64,000 bases of DNA. Origin: Phytopythium helicoides (lineage: Eukaryota; Oomycota; Peronosporomycetes; Pythiales; Pythiaceae). Below the pieces are notes generated by a model that worked only from the letters and a program-made list of their open reading frames with translations, did no database searches and was not told the origin of the DNA. The DNA lies in contig JANFNE010000068.1 in assembly GCA_024867545.1 (NCBI GenBank), positions 1 through 64,000 of the forward strand, given 5' to 3'. How positions within the stretch are numbered: position 1 is the stretch's first letter; each line of letters starts with the position of its first letter. Made by a program: the position numbers and the translations under genes. This document shows positions 46,573 to 58,100 of this stretch, piece by piece.

Positions 46573-47351
46573 ATGGGGTCTCGAACGCCTTCATCTCCAT
46601 CGTCAAATGGAGCTGTCTTCCTCGCTGCACCTGATCGGTGCTCCTTTGATATGCATGCTCGCTTCTCCGCCTTCTCCGAAGAGCTCAGTGCATCCCTGAG
46701 CGCTAGCCAGCCACGCCTGCTGTCACCTACAACACGTGTATCGCCATGTTCTCCTGCTCTTCGTTCCCCTCGGTTCGTGACGCTGCCCCGCAGTGAAGGA
46801 AAGCTGGACCGACAGACTGCAGCGGCGCGGTTGAACGCTGGCAATGTTCGCACGCCATACCGCGAGCCGACAGCACACCAGTTTCGCGAGGCAACGCCCG
46901 AGAGATGGAGAGAAGGGCGAGACTTTGTGGCCAAGTTCACGCTACCGAGTCGCCAGGATCGGCGGCGCCATGTTGCGCTGAACCAGGTGTACAGAGGGTT
47001 TTAATTGAAACCGAAGAAAAAAAATCGCTGATGCTGCATTTGCTGAACAGGAGGGATTCTTCGGCCCAGCACCTGGAGAAGACATTCCTGCTGTCTCGAG
47101 CACTTTCAAGCAGCAAATCCAGCAGCATCAACAGCGACTCTATCAGCAACAATCTCCGACGAAGGGTTCCAGTGGATCTATAGACCCCCTTGGATTTGAC
47201 CCGGTAAGTCTTGTTTCTGAGTGCTTTCTAGGCAGACTGTCACTCATGGGCGATCTGGTCAATACAGCCGCGATCACCCGATGCATTCCAGCTGGCATTC
47301 CGTGTGACCCCGCACCCTGTCGAGTGGCCTCCAAACTCGTCTCGCGGTTAG
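46573..47351 (+). CDS. Unknown three-exon protein, 216 aa
   Basis: I rebuilt it from exons 46573-46986, 47051-47203 and 47268-47351. Both introns are 64 nt and phase 0, with gtgtac...aacag and gtaagt...tacag ends. The start ATG sits in accaATGG. The N-terminal half is Ser/Pro-rich with repeated SPR/SPS pairs. Then comes a basic segment (TPYREPTAHQFREATPERW), a Gln-rich stretch (QQIQQHQQRLYQQQ) and a short C-terminus (FRVTPHPVEWPP). I do not recognise a family. It begins 116 bp after the PAQR stop and ends 68 bp before the anoctamin stop on the other strand. Confidence 0.65.
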
Positions 47352-47419
47352 CAGTTTAGCCGCTGACACCTTACTCGGACACAACCAGACCTGTATAGCA
47401 CACAAAAAAAGTGCCTTGA

Positions 47420-50400
47420 TCACAGCCATGGACTCTCGTCATCAGACGTAAAGTCAAACTGTTGTCTGCTTGCCGCCTCTCGCACTGCTTCCAGACCCGA
47501 AAGCGTCGTGGCCGAGTGCCGCGCAGCTGGCTGCTCAATCGACCCAACGTTGGCTCCTAATGTCGCGGCCGTGACAGAGCCTCGTCCTTCTCGCCGCAAT
47601 CGCCAATGTTGTTGGGTGCTAAGCTCGGTCACTGACGGCTGCGGTGTGGCTGTGCCTCTCCAATCTATGTGCAACTCTCACTCATTAGCAAATAAACTCG
47701 ACTACCGTCCATGCAAACCAAGCAAACCGAAATGACCCACCTGGATCCCCTCCAAACTCAAATCGCTGGCGCCTTGCAGCCTCCGCAATTGCATTCAAAC
47801 CTTCTAGGTCGACAGCTTGAAAACTAACCGGCGACTCCGTTCCAGGTGCATTTCTTGGTGGCTGGAGCAGTAATGGGTGGCTGTCATCTGCGTTTTCTCG
47901 CGCATCAGAGTTGCTCGAGCTTCTTTGAGGGCGAATTGATGGATCTGGGACTGTCGCTGCTGCTGATAAAGCCACATCTTCGCTTGATCTTGGGACTAGG
48001 TCGTGAAGCTGAGGAGGCGTTGCACGGGTAAATAGTTTCGAAAGCCGCTTGAATGGAGGCGGTGATGATGACTGCGACCGAGAAGAGTTACGTCGAGGAG
48101 ACGAGTCGAGCGGGGTCTCCTGCTCCCGACGTCCCATGATCATGGCAGCTGTTGACTTGCCTAACGCCGGTGGTGCAGTAGCAGCACTGAGAGTTGGTTG
48201 CTCGCCTGCTCCAGGACTACCGCTTACTTTAGGGGGCACTACTCGTCTATAATACCCGACAACCATGTGGTCGGACGAAGACGAGCTGCTTGACTGACTT
48301 CGTCTTGACGGTGGAGGCTTGGATGGGTGTCCTGAGATCGAAGGTGATGACGGCTTGCTGTCATTTGCAATATCAGGTACAGCAAGATCCAAGGCCAGCG
48401 ATGGATAGCCAAGCTCTACAGCAGGCACCGACTCAGAGCTTGACGGCACTGCCGTCACTTGGCGACCCTCGGTGTGAACAACTACCTCAGAGTGAGCCGA
48501 AAGCAAACTTGTTGGGTCTGAAAGATCTGGACGCAAACTAGGCGAGTCACTTGGGGGTTCGTTTTTCCGCCTCATAGCTACATTCAACCGCTGCAAGAGC
48601 TCCACACGCTCCTGGACATTCTGTAGCACCACATCCGAATTTGTTCGTGTCTGATCGTTTGTGGCACGGAGGAGATCAACCATTTTTTCGATTTCTTCCT
48701 CGTTCCCAGACTTGTTCCTTCGCTTGTCGCTCTCACGGCCCTTCCTTCGCGTCTCGTTAGTCCCTTCCTTGTCTTCTCCAAACGCGTAGCGCTGCACGAG
48801 ATACTCATGGCGCTTTTTTGTTTGCACAAGGTTATAGCTTTTCGATGGTACTACAAGCCACAATAACTCAATTACCAACCACAAGCAGGTGACTGCGAGC
48901 AGATATATCCCGAGCTGGCGTACTAAGAAAACTTTTGACACGGGAGCAGACCAAGATGCGCGGAAAAATATCAGAGCAACCAATGTAGCGGCAGAGAGCT
49001 TGACGACTACGCGAATGCAACTACGCCACAACCCGATTCCATTGTCGGTAGAGCCGTACTTTGGGCCGGGACGTCGCGTTAGACAAGCCAACTCGAGCGC
49101 ATTTAGCCTCAGAGCAATAGCAGCGTCGACGAAGGTGAGCATTGGGGTAAGCGGAAACACACTTGATAGCGTAGCTGCCAAAGCTAGTTGCATGACAAAA
49201 TCTGTGTATGCCTTTCCCTCGCCGTTGTATTCTGGCAGTTCGTGTTCGATTTCAACAGACGATGACTTTTCGCTTGAACGTCTATTGTTATGAGATTTGG
49301 TCAAGTTTGCATTGCTGTACTCCAGGACCCTCGCAATAGTCGGTGCATGTCGAATCACTGTCAAAATGCGGGAAGCCAGACGGGAGGCAAAAACAAATAA
49401 AATGAGTGTCTGGATCTGAACAAATGTGTCGGCATGAGGCAAGACATATTGCATGTAGTCTTGAAAAAGTTTGCTTAGCCTTACAAATCCCCCACTTCCA
49501 AAAATGACGTCAAGAAATTGAAGTTGCATCAAGAGTTCAAGTAAAAGCGGTGATGAACTTTGGTTCTCAAGGCCCTTCACTTCGATCCCGAGCAAAAGCA
49601 AAATCGCAACACCTTGGAAGGCGACAAAGAACTGAAGAACAAATTGCTTCAGTATTGCACTGTCTTTAAATGCTTCCTCGCTTCGGTGATTCTCCCACTC
49701 CGACAGACGCGTCGACAATTGCGATACCAAGCTGCCACCAGTTCCTCCATTTCCTGTAATTAGCTGGATTAATGCGACTTGAAAGAGGCAGCTGGCTGCA
49801 ACAGTCACTCGAACATCACCAGTCCAGCCATTTGCAATCGTGTAGCCTTGCAAAAGCACCAGCGCCAATACAATGGCTGCATTACAGGTTACAATAAATA
49901 GGATGGTACCCCATGACAGTAGCTGCCGAACAAGGTGGGAACTGTGAAGCAGGACAAATCCATATTCGTCGTTGTCTGGCCTTGAACTGGTTCTGCTGTT
50001 TTCATTCGATGCTGCTCCCCACTTAAGACGGTACCACTCGCTCTGCTGTTCCCACACCTTGACAAATAAAATCATGGCAAGGACAGTGCAGGAGCCGACA
50101 GCGTAGTCAAAAGGCGAAAAGTCGGATTGTGGAGCAGGCTTGGATTCGGATGGAGATGGCTGATAGAACTCCCGAAGCAAGGCCAGCATCCCACTTGGAG
50201 GTGGCGTTCCCTCCAAAAAGACAGAGTATGCAACTGATCCACCGACGATAAGCGCGGGAAAGGTCATCAACTGTAAGTAAAGTGTGCTCCAAGCAAAGAA
50301 GAAGGCAATGCTTTCACCAAAGTAGTCGCGAATATCCTGAATCGGTTGGCGATGAGGTGCCCACCGAGCGACATTTCTTGCAAAACTTCGTAATAAGCCA

Positions 50401-53221
50401 CATAGTCTTTTCCAATTACAAACTAGGCGGAGGCTAGTAGATGTTGATGGAGTAGCTGGAGAAGTCAAGTTCTCGCTATGAGATGAATATCGCCAATAAG
50501 CAATCCAGCGACTTGCGAGTTCTTCTCTTGAACAGATATCCATACGACTCGCACTATGAAGACTCTGAACAGACGCAAGTACATTGCTGTTGAGCATTGC
50601 ATTCAAGTCGAAAGCTTCGTCAAGAATCCCTCGCGTAAGGCGGATGCAGTCAATTGTCCGCAGTACGGACGATCGGCGAAGAGAATTGGTGGCGATATCG
50701 AGCTTATTTGGGTACTTTTTGTAGAGAAACTGCAGCTGCGGACGAGGAGAATATCGCACGAAAGGAGCTACATGATACATACTTGTTTCCTTCAAGGGTG
50801 GGAACCCACCACTCGCAAACCGCCATATGCGGCGTAATGCATTAGCGCGCATTGAGGCTTGAGCTAGAGTTTCGCTGGGAAGCCACTCCATCTCTGACTT
50901 CTGGACCACGAGTGTGTCTGGATTAGCCGATCTGTTGGACATTTCACTTTCTCGAAGCAATACCTTAAATTGTTGCTTGACCTCGTGAGGTTCGAGGATT
51001 TTGACATCTTTCTCCATTTCTCCATGCTGCTTTCGCCAGAATGTAGGTCCAGGGTCGATAGCATCAGCAAACTGAAGTTGATAGTTGTCTAGCTCGCACA
51101 ATCGAGCCATTAGTATGTTATCAGGGGCCGACACTTGAACAAAAAGGAGCTTTCCGTCGCTTGATAAACTGACACTGACATCCAACTTGCACTTGACAAT
51201 AAGTCGGCGGATCACGAGTGAGCGAACAATTGCCTCAAAATCCCGTTCTGTGACCATAATACCCTCAGAAGAGTTAGTGGCACTTGGGATTGCTCGATAT
51301 TTCGACGTTGCTTGGTATGCATGGAGTTGTTGACGTCGCGATATGCGGGCCCACTCTGCCTCAAACGCACTGGCTTCCACCTCACACGCTGCGTCATTGG
51401 TTGCTCTTATACATTTCAGATACATTTGTTGGGCCTCCGAGAACTCAAGGGACGACCTTTGAAACAGCTTTAGAGGTACTATTGGCATGGCATGATCTCG
51501 TGTCTTCAATGAAGCAGGCTTGAATGGTTGAGATCCAATCGTGGTCCAACAATTCAAATTGCAGCAAGACCCCCATGCCCACATAGCATAGTCTCGAATT
51601 GTAGGAATGGAGAGCACTACTAGAAGGACTGCATCGAGGCTCAATACGACTGATAAAAATTGAGCCAACACAACGACCGTATTGATCAAAAGAGTCCCGA
51701 ATTCTTGCTGGCACGCTGTGTCCCACTGGTTGCGATGGTCGACAGCAGATGAAGGTGAACTTGATGTGCACACATGTGATAACCAGTGTGAAATTATGTA
51801 GCATTGTTGATGTGATGCTAGAGTATACCATGTCTTCAGCTCGTGAAGGACATGACGAGAAGGACGATCAAAAATCAACGTTTGGGTGCTTGTCGAAGAA
51901 ACACCAAAGTCCGTCAAAATCTGCAACAACTTGTGTAGCGTTATCGCGTTGTAGACAAGTCCTGCACACACAAGAGAGCTTCCGAGCCACAACCTCCAGT
52001 CAAAGCGAATCGCTATTATGCCGAACACAGTGACCATACTAGCAGCGATTCCCCACCAAAGATGCCAATTTGAAACCAAAGATACCGAAGACACCTCCAA
52101 TGAGCATGCGGTGAGCAAATTCCATATCAAGGTAATCAAGACAGCAGTACCAGCAAAAGCGGCAGTTGTAATGAGCTGTGCCGTTCCGCTCAGCATTCTG
52201 TCAGTAAAAGTCATGTTCGTTCTTGTCGATATTCTCCTTCCACTTCGCTGGCGCTTACGCTCTCGTGACTTAGTGGCTCTAGAATTCGAATGGTTGTGTC
52301 CGTGGTGGCGAAAAGAGTTAGGATCAGCCACGATAAGGAGTAAACTTGCCATCACCAATTGAAGAGTGATTCCTGCAAGAAACCCTGCTAGCACTGGCTG
52401 CAAAATCGCCTCTGCACTCATATTCTCGTGTACCATCTTGTCAACGCACGTTTGATTTTGAAGACCGAGATCAAGTGAGCCTGCGTCATCTTCCCAAAAT
52501 GCTCGGTCGGTGGCGTCACCTCCACAAGCGTCACTGAGGTGAGACAGGAACCACGCAGGCCCATCAAATATGAAGCGCTGTGTCAGAGTCGGAACGTGGC
52601 CGCCATCCATAATGTAATCTTGCTCACTTTCTGTTAGGTCGTGCACTGTAAGAGTGTCGCGCAGCTTTTCTTGAGACTTTTCAATCAGTGTGATTTCGCT
52701 CCGGACCAATGCCAAAATTGCAAAGGCTGCAAGTGCCAGTACCACGAAGACTCGAATACCACCCAGACTACGCACGGAGATGGCAATCCAGCCAGCTATG
52801 CTGACCCCCACTATAACGCCCATGATTGCAGCCGCGGCGAAGATGAGGTCGCTTTGCACCATCGAGGGTATTGCTGCAGTTATTAGCAAAGCGATCCCCA
52901 CAACGCCCGCAGCCGTCCCCAGTAGCGCGCACAGCCACTGAATTGCCGTTGCGAACGCGTCTGCGATGGAGAGCTGACCCTGCTTGCCATCCTCGCATCG
53001 ACTCTTGTCCAGCACCTGCTGCAGGAAGAGCTCCTCTCTCCGCTCGATCTCGGCCGTCCGCTCGACCACCTCGTCGACCTGCGCGCAGCCCCCGCCATGA
53101 GCACACCGCCGAGCAGAGCAGGGTCAGCCGCGCGCCTCCGCACCTTGTCCTGCGCTAGCGCCGCGCTCACGGGGAACGCCAGCGCGAAGCAGAAGCGCCA
53201 CGGCTTCTTTGGCGCCGCCAT
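47420..53221 (-). CDS. Signal peptide, two tetraspanin-like modules and an anoctamin (TMEM16) domain in one 1886-aa protein
   Basis: Exons (minus): 53144-53221, 47741-53078 and 47420-47664; introns are 65 and 76 nt. Exon 1 is almost exactly a signal peptide (MAAPKKPWRFCFALAFPVSA, then ALAQDK). Residues about 74-270 and 320-520 each show four TM helices with a Cys-containing loop between the third and fourth, a tetraspanin-like topology without the CCG motif. Residues about 520-940 are mainly cytosolic. Anoctamin homology starts with IQDIRDYFGESIAFFFAW, followed by KVWEQQSEWYRLKWG, and continues through several helices to about 1430. Anoctamins are Ca2+-activated chloride channels or lipid scramblases. 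The last 450 residues are Ser/Pro-rich and disordered and carry a duplicated GL-x-A-x-x-EAA-x-RQ motif split by intron 2. Which anoctamin activity applies cannot be read from sequence. Confidence 0.82.
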
Positions 53222-53332
53222 GGTTGCCGTCAAGTCCCGAGATCGCGGCCGCTCAAGATCGAATCCAGCAGGGCGCTCTATTCGAGCCGCCTTCCCGCCC
53301 CGCGAATATCGATTCAGACAGACCGCGCCAGC
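53222..53332. promoter_or_regulatory. Short bidirectional promoter, anoctamin / MOCS2A
   Basis: Only 111 bp separates the two divergent start codons, so both genes must be driven from here or from within each other's 5' ends. It contains agcggccgcg-type GC boxes on the minus strand and no TATA box that I can see. Confidence 0.5.
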
Positions 53333-53599
53333 ATGGAGGTGGAGGTCAAGGTGCTCTTCTTCGCGGCGGCGCGCGAGGCGGTCGGGCTGCGCGAGGAGAC
53401 GCTGCGCGTGCGCGCGGCGCGCGAGGGTCAGGCGCCCACGCTCGCGGACCTGCGGCGCCTGCTGGGCCAGCGCCACCCGCGCGCGGCCGAGACCATCGCG
53501 GGCGTCGCGCTGGCGCGCAACCTCGAGTACGCCGAGGACGAAGCGCAGCTGCAGGCGGGCGACGAGGTGGCGCTCATCCCGCCCATCAGCGGCGGCTGA
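53333..53599 (+). CDS. MOCS2A: Molybdopterin synthase small (sulfur carrier) subunit, MoaD/MOCS2A
   Basis: 88 aa, a single exon, start MEVEVKVLFFAAAREAVG. It is a ubiquitin-fold sulfur carrier in molybdenum cofactor synthesis: the C-terminal Gly-Gly is adenylated and thiocarboxylated by MOCS3, and the thiocarboxylate sulfur is then transferred to precursor Z on the large subunit MOCS2B. Supporting features are the family's opening FFAxARE, the DEVALIPPISGG ending with a terminal diglycine, and the normal length of 80-90 aa. The large subunit is not in this window. In animals both subunits come from one bicistronic gene; here the small one stands alone. Confidence 0.93.
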   Translation: MEVEVKVLFFAAAREAVGLREETLRVRAAREGQAPTLADLRRLLGQRHPRAAETIAGVALARNLEYAEDEAQLQAGDEVALIPPISGG

Positions 53600-53740
53600 G
53601 CCGAGCAGCGTAACGGGATTCAATGGGAGACTCGCCGTGTATTCTCCTTCACAGCCGTGCCCCTGCGTCCTACTCTACAGCACTCGTCTTGCTCCGCCCC
53701 TCGCTGCTGCTCTTCTCTGAGCGACCGACGCGCGACGAGC

Positions 53741-54986
53741 TTACATGCGGCGCGCCGTGCTGCCTACCGTGTGCTGGAAAATGCTCTCCAGGTCGCGGCT
53801 CACGCGCGGTGCAGGGGGCGCCACCAGCGCCTTGCGGCTCGCATGCCGCAGACCCGCAAGCCACCGCACGCCCTTGTACACGATCGCGAGCGCCGCCATA
53901 GTCACCATAAACTGGAAGATCCGCACGCGGCGCTGGCGGCTACGCTCCTCCTCCTCGGTCGGCGGGGGCTCTCCTGTCCATGGCACCGCGACGGTCAGCT
54001 GCATTGTGCGAGTGCTCGCCACATAGTACTTGCATAATTACCGTGGCGTGGGTGCCCGGGAGGGAATTGGGGGCGGGGAGTCAACATCGCAGCCATGCCC
54101 GCACACATGGCGCCTATCCGCTCGACAAAGTGAACAAAGCTACCTGCTCGCACATCAAGCGGGGTTAGACCAACGCAGCTCCCTTCCAACCAGCACATCG
54201 CCCTCTAACGCACCGATGCAGAAGTTGAGCGATTCCGCGTTCATGCCCAGCATCTGCCACGGACAAGAAGACACCAATGACCACACGCACTCGACGCACT
54301 CTCTCAGCTACAACACCAGACGCACCTCTGTGATCTGGCCAATCGACCCGACGATCTGGTTGAAGCTCGACAGCCAGCCGAATTGGTTCGGGTCCATGAC
54401 GCCACCGCCCATCATGCCGCCCCCGTAGCCACCGAAGCGTGACATGCCGCCATAGCCTCCGTAGCCCCCGTACGTGCTGCCATAGCCGCCGTAGCCGCCG
54501 TAGGACCCCACGCCTCCGTAGGACCCGATACCGCCATAGCCCGAGCCGTAGCCGCCGCCGCCGCCGTACATGCCCGACCCGTACGAGGACCCGTAGGTCG
54601 AGCCATAAGTCGAACCGTAGGCCGAGCCGTACGGGGACGTGCCGAGCGCGCCGGTCGCGCCGGTCGCGCCGTACGCGCCGCCGAGCGTCGACGTCGCCGA
54701 GTTGAGCGAGGTGCCGAGCCCCGCGCTGGCCATGAACTCGCCGGTGCCCGCCGGCTGCGCGACCTGCGACGCCGGCGTGGCCGCGCGCGTGGCCGCCACG
54801 GCTGCGAGCGTGTCGGAGGCTGCAGGCATCGATTATCGTTAGCGTCTGGCCAGCCTTTCTCCGCCAGTCGGCGCCGCCGAAGCGCGCGCTCGCACCTGGA
54901 CGCGCCGCCTTCTCCCACGGCTTGGCAGGCGACGCGGACGCGACGAGCCCGCCGCCCGCCGCGTTGGTCGTTGTCGTCGTCGCCAT
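53741..54986 (-). CDS. PEX13: Peroxin-13, peroxisomal docking-complex membrane protein
   Basis: Five exons (minus): 54896-54986, 54326-54819, 54214-54253, 54042-54143 and 53741-53973, giving 319 aa. Introns are 76, 72, 70 and 68 nt, two with clear CTAAC branch sites. PEX13 docks cargo-loaded PEX5 at the peroxisome membrane. Diagnostic features are the N-terminal KPWE motif, a Gly/Tyr-rich domain (YGGYGGYG repeats), then QIVGSIGQITE-MLGMNAESLNFCIG-SFVHFVERIGAM running across three exons as in other PEX13 proteins. A C-terminal membrane helix (FQFMVTMAALAIVYKGVRW) follows. No SH3 domain is visible. The last intron is the least certain; it was chosen because it keeps frame and matches the others in length. 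Confidence 0.85.
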
Positions 54987-55141
54987 GGGCGTTCGCTCCT
55001 GCCGCTGGCCGCCTGCCGTCCCTCTCCCCACGGGTTCTTCAAGTGTTACGTATTCGTGTGAGTTCTGTAATTATTCCCGGCGGCGGCTCGACGTTGAAGC
55101 GGCGTCCGCCTTTCTCATTCGGGAAACTCGGTGCGGCGGCC
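54987..55141. promoter_or_regulatory. Short bidirectional promoter, PEX13 / DENN gene
   Basis: 155 bp lies between divergent start codons. It includes tgttacgtatt and tgtaattattcccgg, an AT-richer island in GC-rich flanks. No canonical TATA box. Confidence 0.45.
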
Positions 55142-58100
55142 ATGAGCGACGTGGACGAGGACGCGGCGGGCGCGCTCGGCCGCCAGCGCTCCATCTTCAG
55201 CGGCATGGGGCGGTGCGCGCGGTCTTCCGGGCCAGAGCGCGGGCCGAGGCACTGACGATCGCTCCAGCGTGCGGCAGATCCACCAGATCCGAGAAAAGTG
55301 GTCCACGTCCAGGACCAAGCTGCTGCCGCCCGACGCGGGCTCCCGGCGCGGAGCGGCCAAAAAGTATGCGGCGACACTGCGCAGCGAGAACGAGAGCGAC
55401 AAGGAGCGCGCGGGGGCATTCCAGGGAGACCCGAGGCGCCGCCACCGCGCGCTGACGGCCTCGGACCTCGAGCGGTACCGCTCGATCACGCAGTGGCTCA
55501 GCGGCAATGGGATCGACGTGGCCGAAGCACCCGGTTCGTCGTTGGCAATTGGTCTCGGGACCGAGGTATTTGATGATGTGCTGGACTCTCTCGACGCGCT
55601 CGAAAAGTCGGTGGAAGGCGAGCTCGCCAAAATGACCAGCTCGACAAAACAGCAACAAAGCGACCTCCTGCCGAGACTCGAGGTAAGGCCTACCAACGTA
55701 TACTTCCAAACTGAGATGCTCATCATTCTGTGTAGACCTACGGCCAAGACGCGCCACCAACCGCACATCCTTCTCTGTGTGATTATATTGTTGTCGTCGG
55801 ACCCGATGTCGCCGACATCGCGGCGAAAAACTACTGGAAACGTCAAGAGAACGTCTTTGAGGCAACAGTTGCCTTTGCCTGTCCTCCTCAATGTCAATTC
55901 AACGCAGAGAGCATCGAGCACTTTTGCTTTCCTCGAGGTATCCAGTTACTGCAGGGTTGGTACGATTTCAATTCTCCTTACATGTTTTCTGATGGGTGTC
56001 CGATCTCCTCACATACTTTTTTCTGTGTGGTGTAAGCCAAGACGACTCAACGATATCGGAAGAGTTCTTTGTACTTCTACTCTCTGGCGGTGGTGCACAA
56101 GGACAAACAGTGCAATACGCATTCTGCTTGAAGGGTTTTGTCCGCGTCCCGATTGGCATCAACTCTACTTCTCTGATCCCCATCTGCTATTGTATCATCT
56201 CTCAACTACCTTTGGTTTCTTTCTTCCACGATATGTTGAAGCGCCTTTTAAGTAGGTGTGCGTAGACAATTTGGAACATGTATAAAAATGCTAACGCGTT
56301 TTCTTGCTGTGCCGTCCTAGGCAACATGACAAATGATTCTTTCTCAGCGGGATCCATGTCGACGTACAACGTCGTGTCGAATGAGGTATGGCCATTATGA
56401 ACGCTGCCTCTGTGAATTGAAAGCATAATTTGGCATTTGTACATGACCAGCACTCCCACTATGTCGACGAAGTTCTACGTAAGCTGAGCTGTGCCCAGTT
56501 TCATGGAAAGGGATCCGCAATTACTGTTGACGCTTTTCCAGCGCCGGAAGAGCCGCTTCTTTTGTCACGGCGAACCATCGATGAGGCTGACGGAAAACAT
56601 ACCATGCTACTTCAGTGGTCACTCCCTCTTCTTTTAGCAAGTCTCACTATCGACCAAATTCTCCAGATTCTTGCGATGCTATTGACAGAGATGAAGGTTA
56701 TCGTGGTCTCCGAGTATCTATCACTACTCTCTTCTGCTACCTTAGGACTAGCTTCGATGCTTCAGCCATTATCGTGGGCAGGACCCCTCATCACCGTGCT
56801 ACCTCCACTTTTGCATGAATACATGGAGGTGCGTGCTTCCAGCACGATCAATCTGTGCATCCATTACTGACGTACATGTGCTTTTATAGGCGCCAGTTCC
56901 ACTCATATGTGGTGTTGATACACTACCTGCTAGCTACGAGGTCGCAACAGGTGTCGCTATAGTTCATTTGGCTGAGCACCGTATTATTCTTCACCCACAT
57001 GATGAAGTAGAGAGCTCGAACCTCAAAATCCCTGGTGCCGATGACTTGTGCCGAGATCTGGACATATTTACGAGCCAAATCAAGCAGCCCAAAAGTGAGC
57101 GCGTTGTAGCTTTCGGCGTGGATGTCGTCATCCGCAGAGTACGGCTGCATATTCAACAATTACTTGACTCTTGCACTCGGCTAGAAGAACAAAAGGGATC
57201 GTTTATTGATTGTGAGCCAGCCTCGACTTCCAAGAGCAATGAGCTAAAGTTCATACAGAGACTAATGCAGACACAAATGTACCAAAAGTATAGAGACGAT
57301 CATCCATTAGCAACAACCTTCAGCTGCGACAATAAGGGGGTCCGTGAGATTGACAATGTAGATAGCGCAACCACAGACGGTCACCTCATCGAACCCGAGT
57401 GCGAGGAAAATAAGCAAAACTTCAAAATTGCAGTCGACACAATCTTCAGAATTGCATTTACTGGAGTCAACGAAGCAGCCGAATCGTTAGAGTCGCCTCC
57501 ACGAGACTCATCTAGGCAGTATGACTTTGCAGCACTTCTGGGTTGGAAAAGTGAAAACTTTGATGCAGAGACCAGCAATTCAGGTAAGCTGATCGACACG
57601 ACTCAGGCAAAGCTGCAGTGGATGTGCTAAATCTCTTTTTGGGCTTCATTATTCCATACAGGTGAAGTAGATGAACTTCGGCAACCAGAAGATCTCGCTG
57701 ATACCTACTTAACGCATGGGATTCTGATCGGCAGCCAGGTTGTCAACACTTCTCACTCAAATGGAGGCAACCAATTCGAGTTGTCCGTGGTACAATACGA
57801 ACAAATCCAGACAGAATCGATGGCGAGTGACAGCGATGCTTCGTTTACTCCTCGCGTCCGAAGTGAATTCCAGTCACCCATTGGAAAAGCTGCTGGCGGA
57901 GCCCAAATCACCTTCTCTGAGGTTGAAGCTGAGATTAATTTATGCCAAACTGATTGCGAACACATCCCACTTCGAAGAGACGATACGGAAACGACGCTCT
58001 CACTATTGGGCACTACTTTCAGTGATACAATGCTGCGGAGCGGGGGTTCTTTTACTAACACGGAGTGGCTGTCGGAGTCCAGCGATGAAAACTTTCATGA

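Noticed and set aside
54165..55031. 288-codon unspliced minus frame over PEX13
   Set aside because: It leaves the PEX13 frame at the first intron and becomes Arg-rich; the spliced model recovers all PEX13 motifs.
55682..56040. Reading straight through 55960-56036 in the DENN gene (extra segment GWYDFNSPYMF...)
   Set aside because: The frame can be kept open but leads out of the DENN pattern; splicing this 77-nt stretch restores FCFPRG...FFVLLLSGGG with correct phase.
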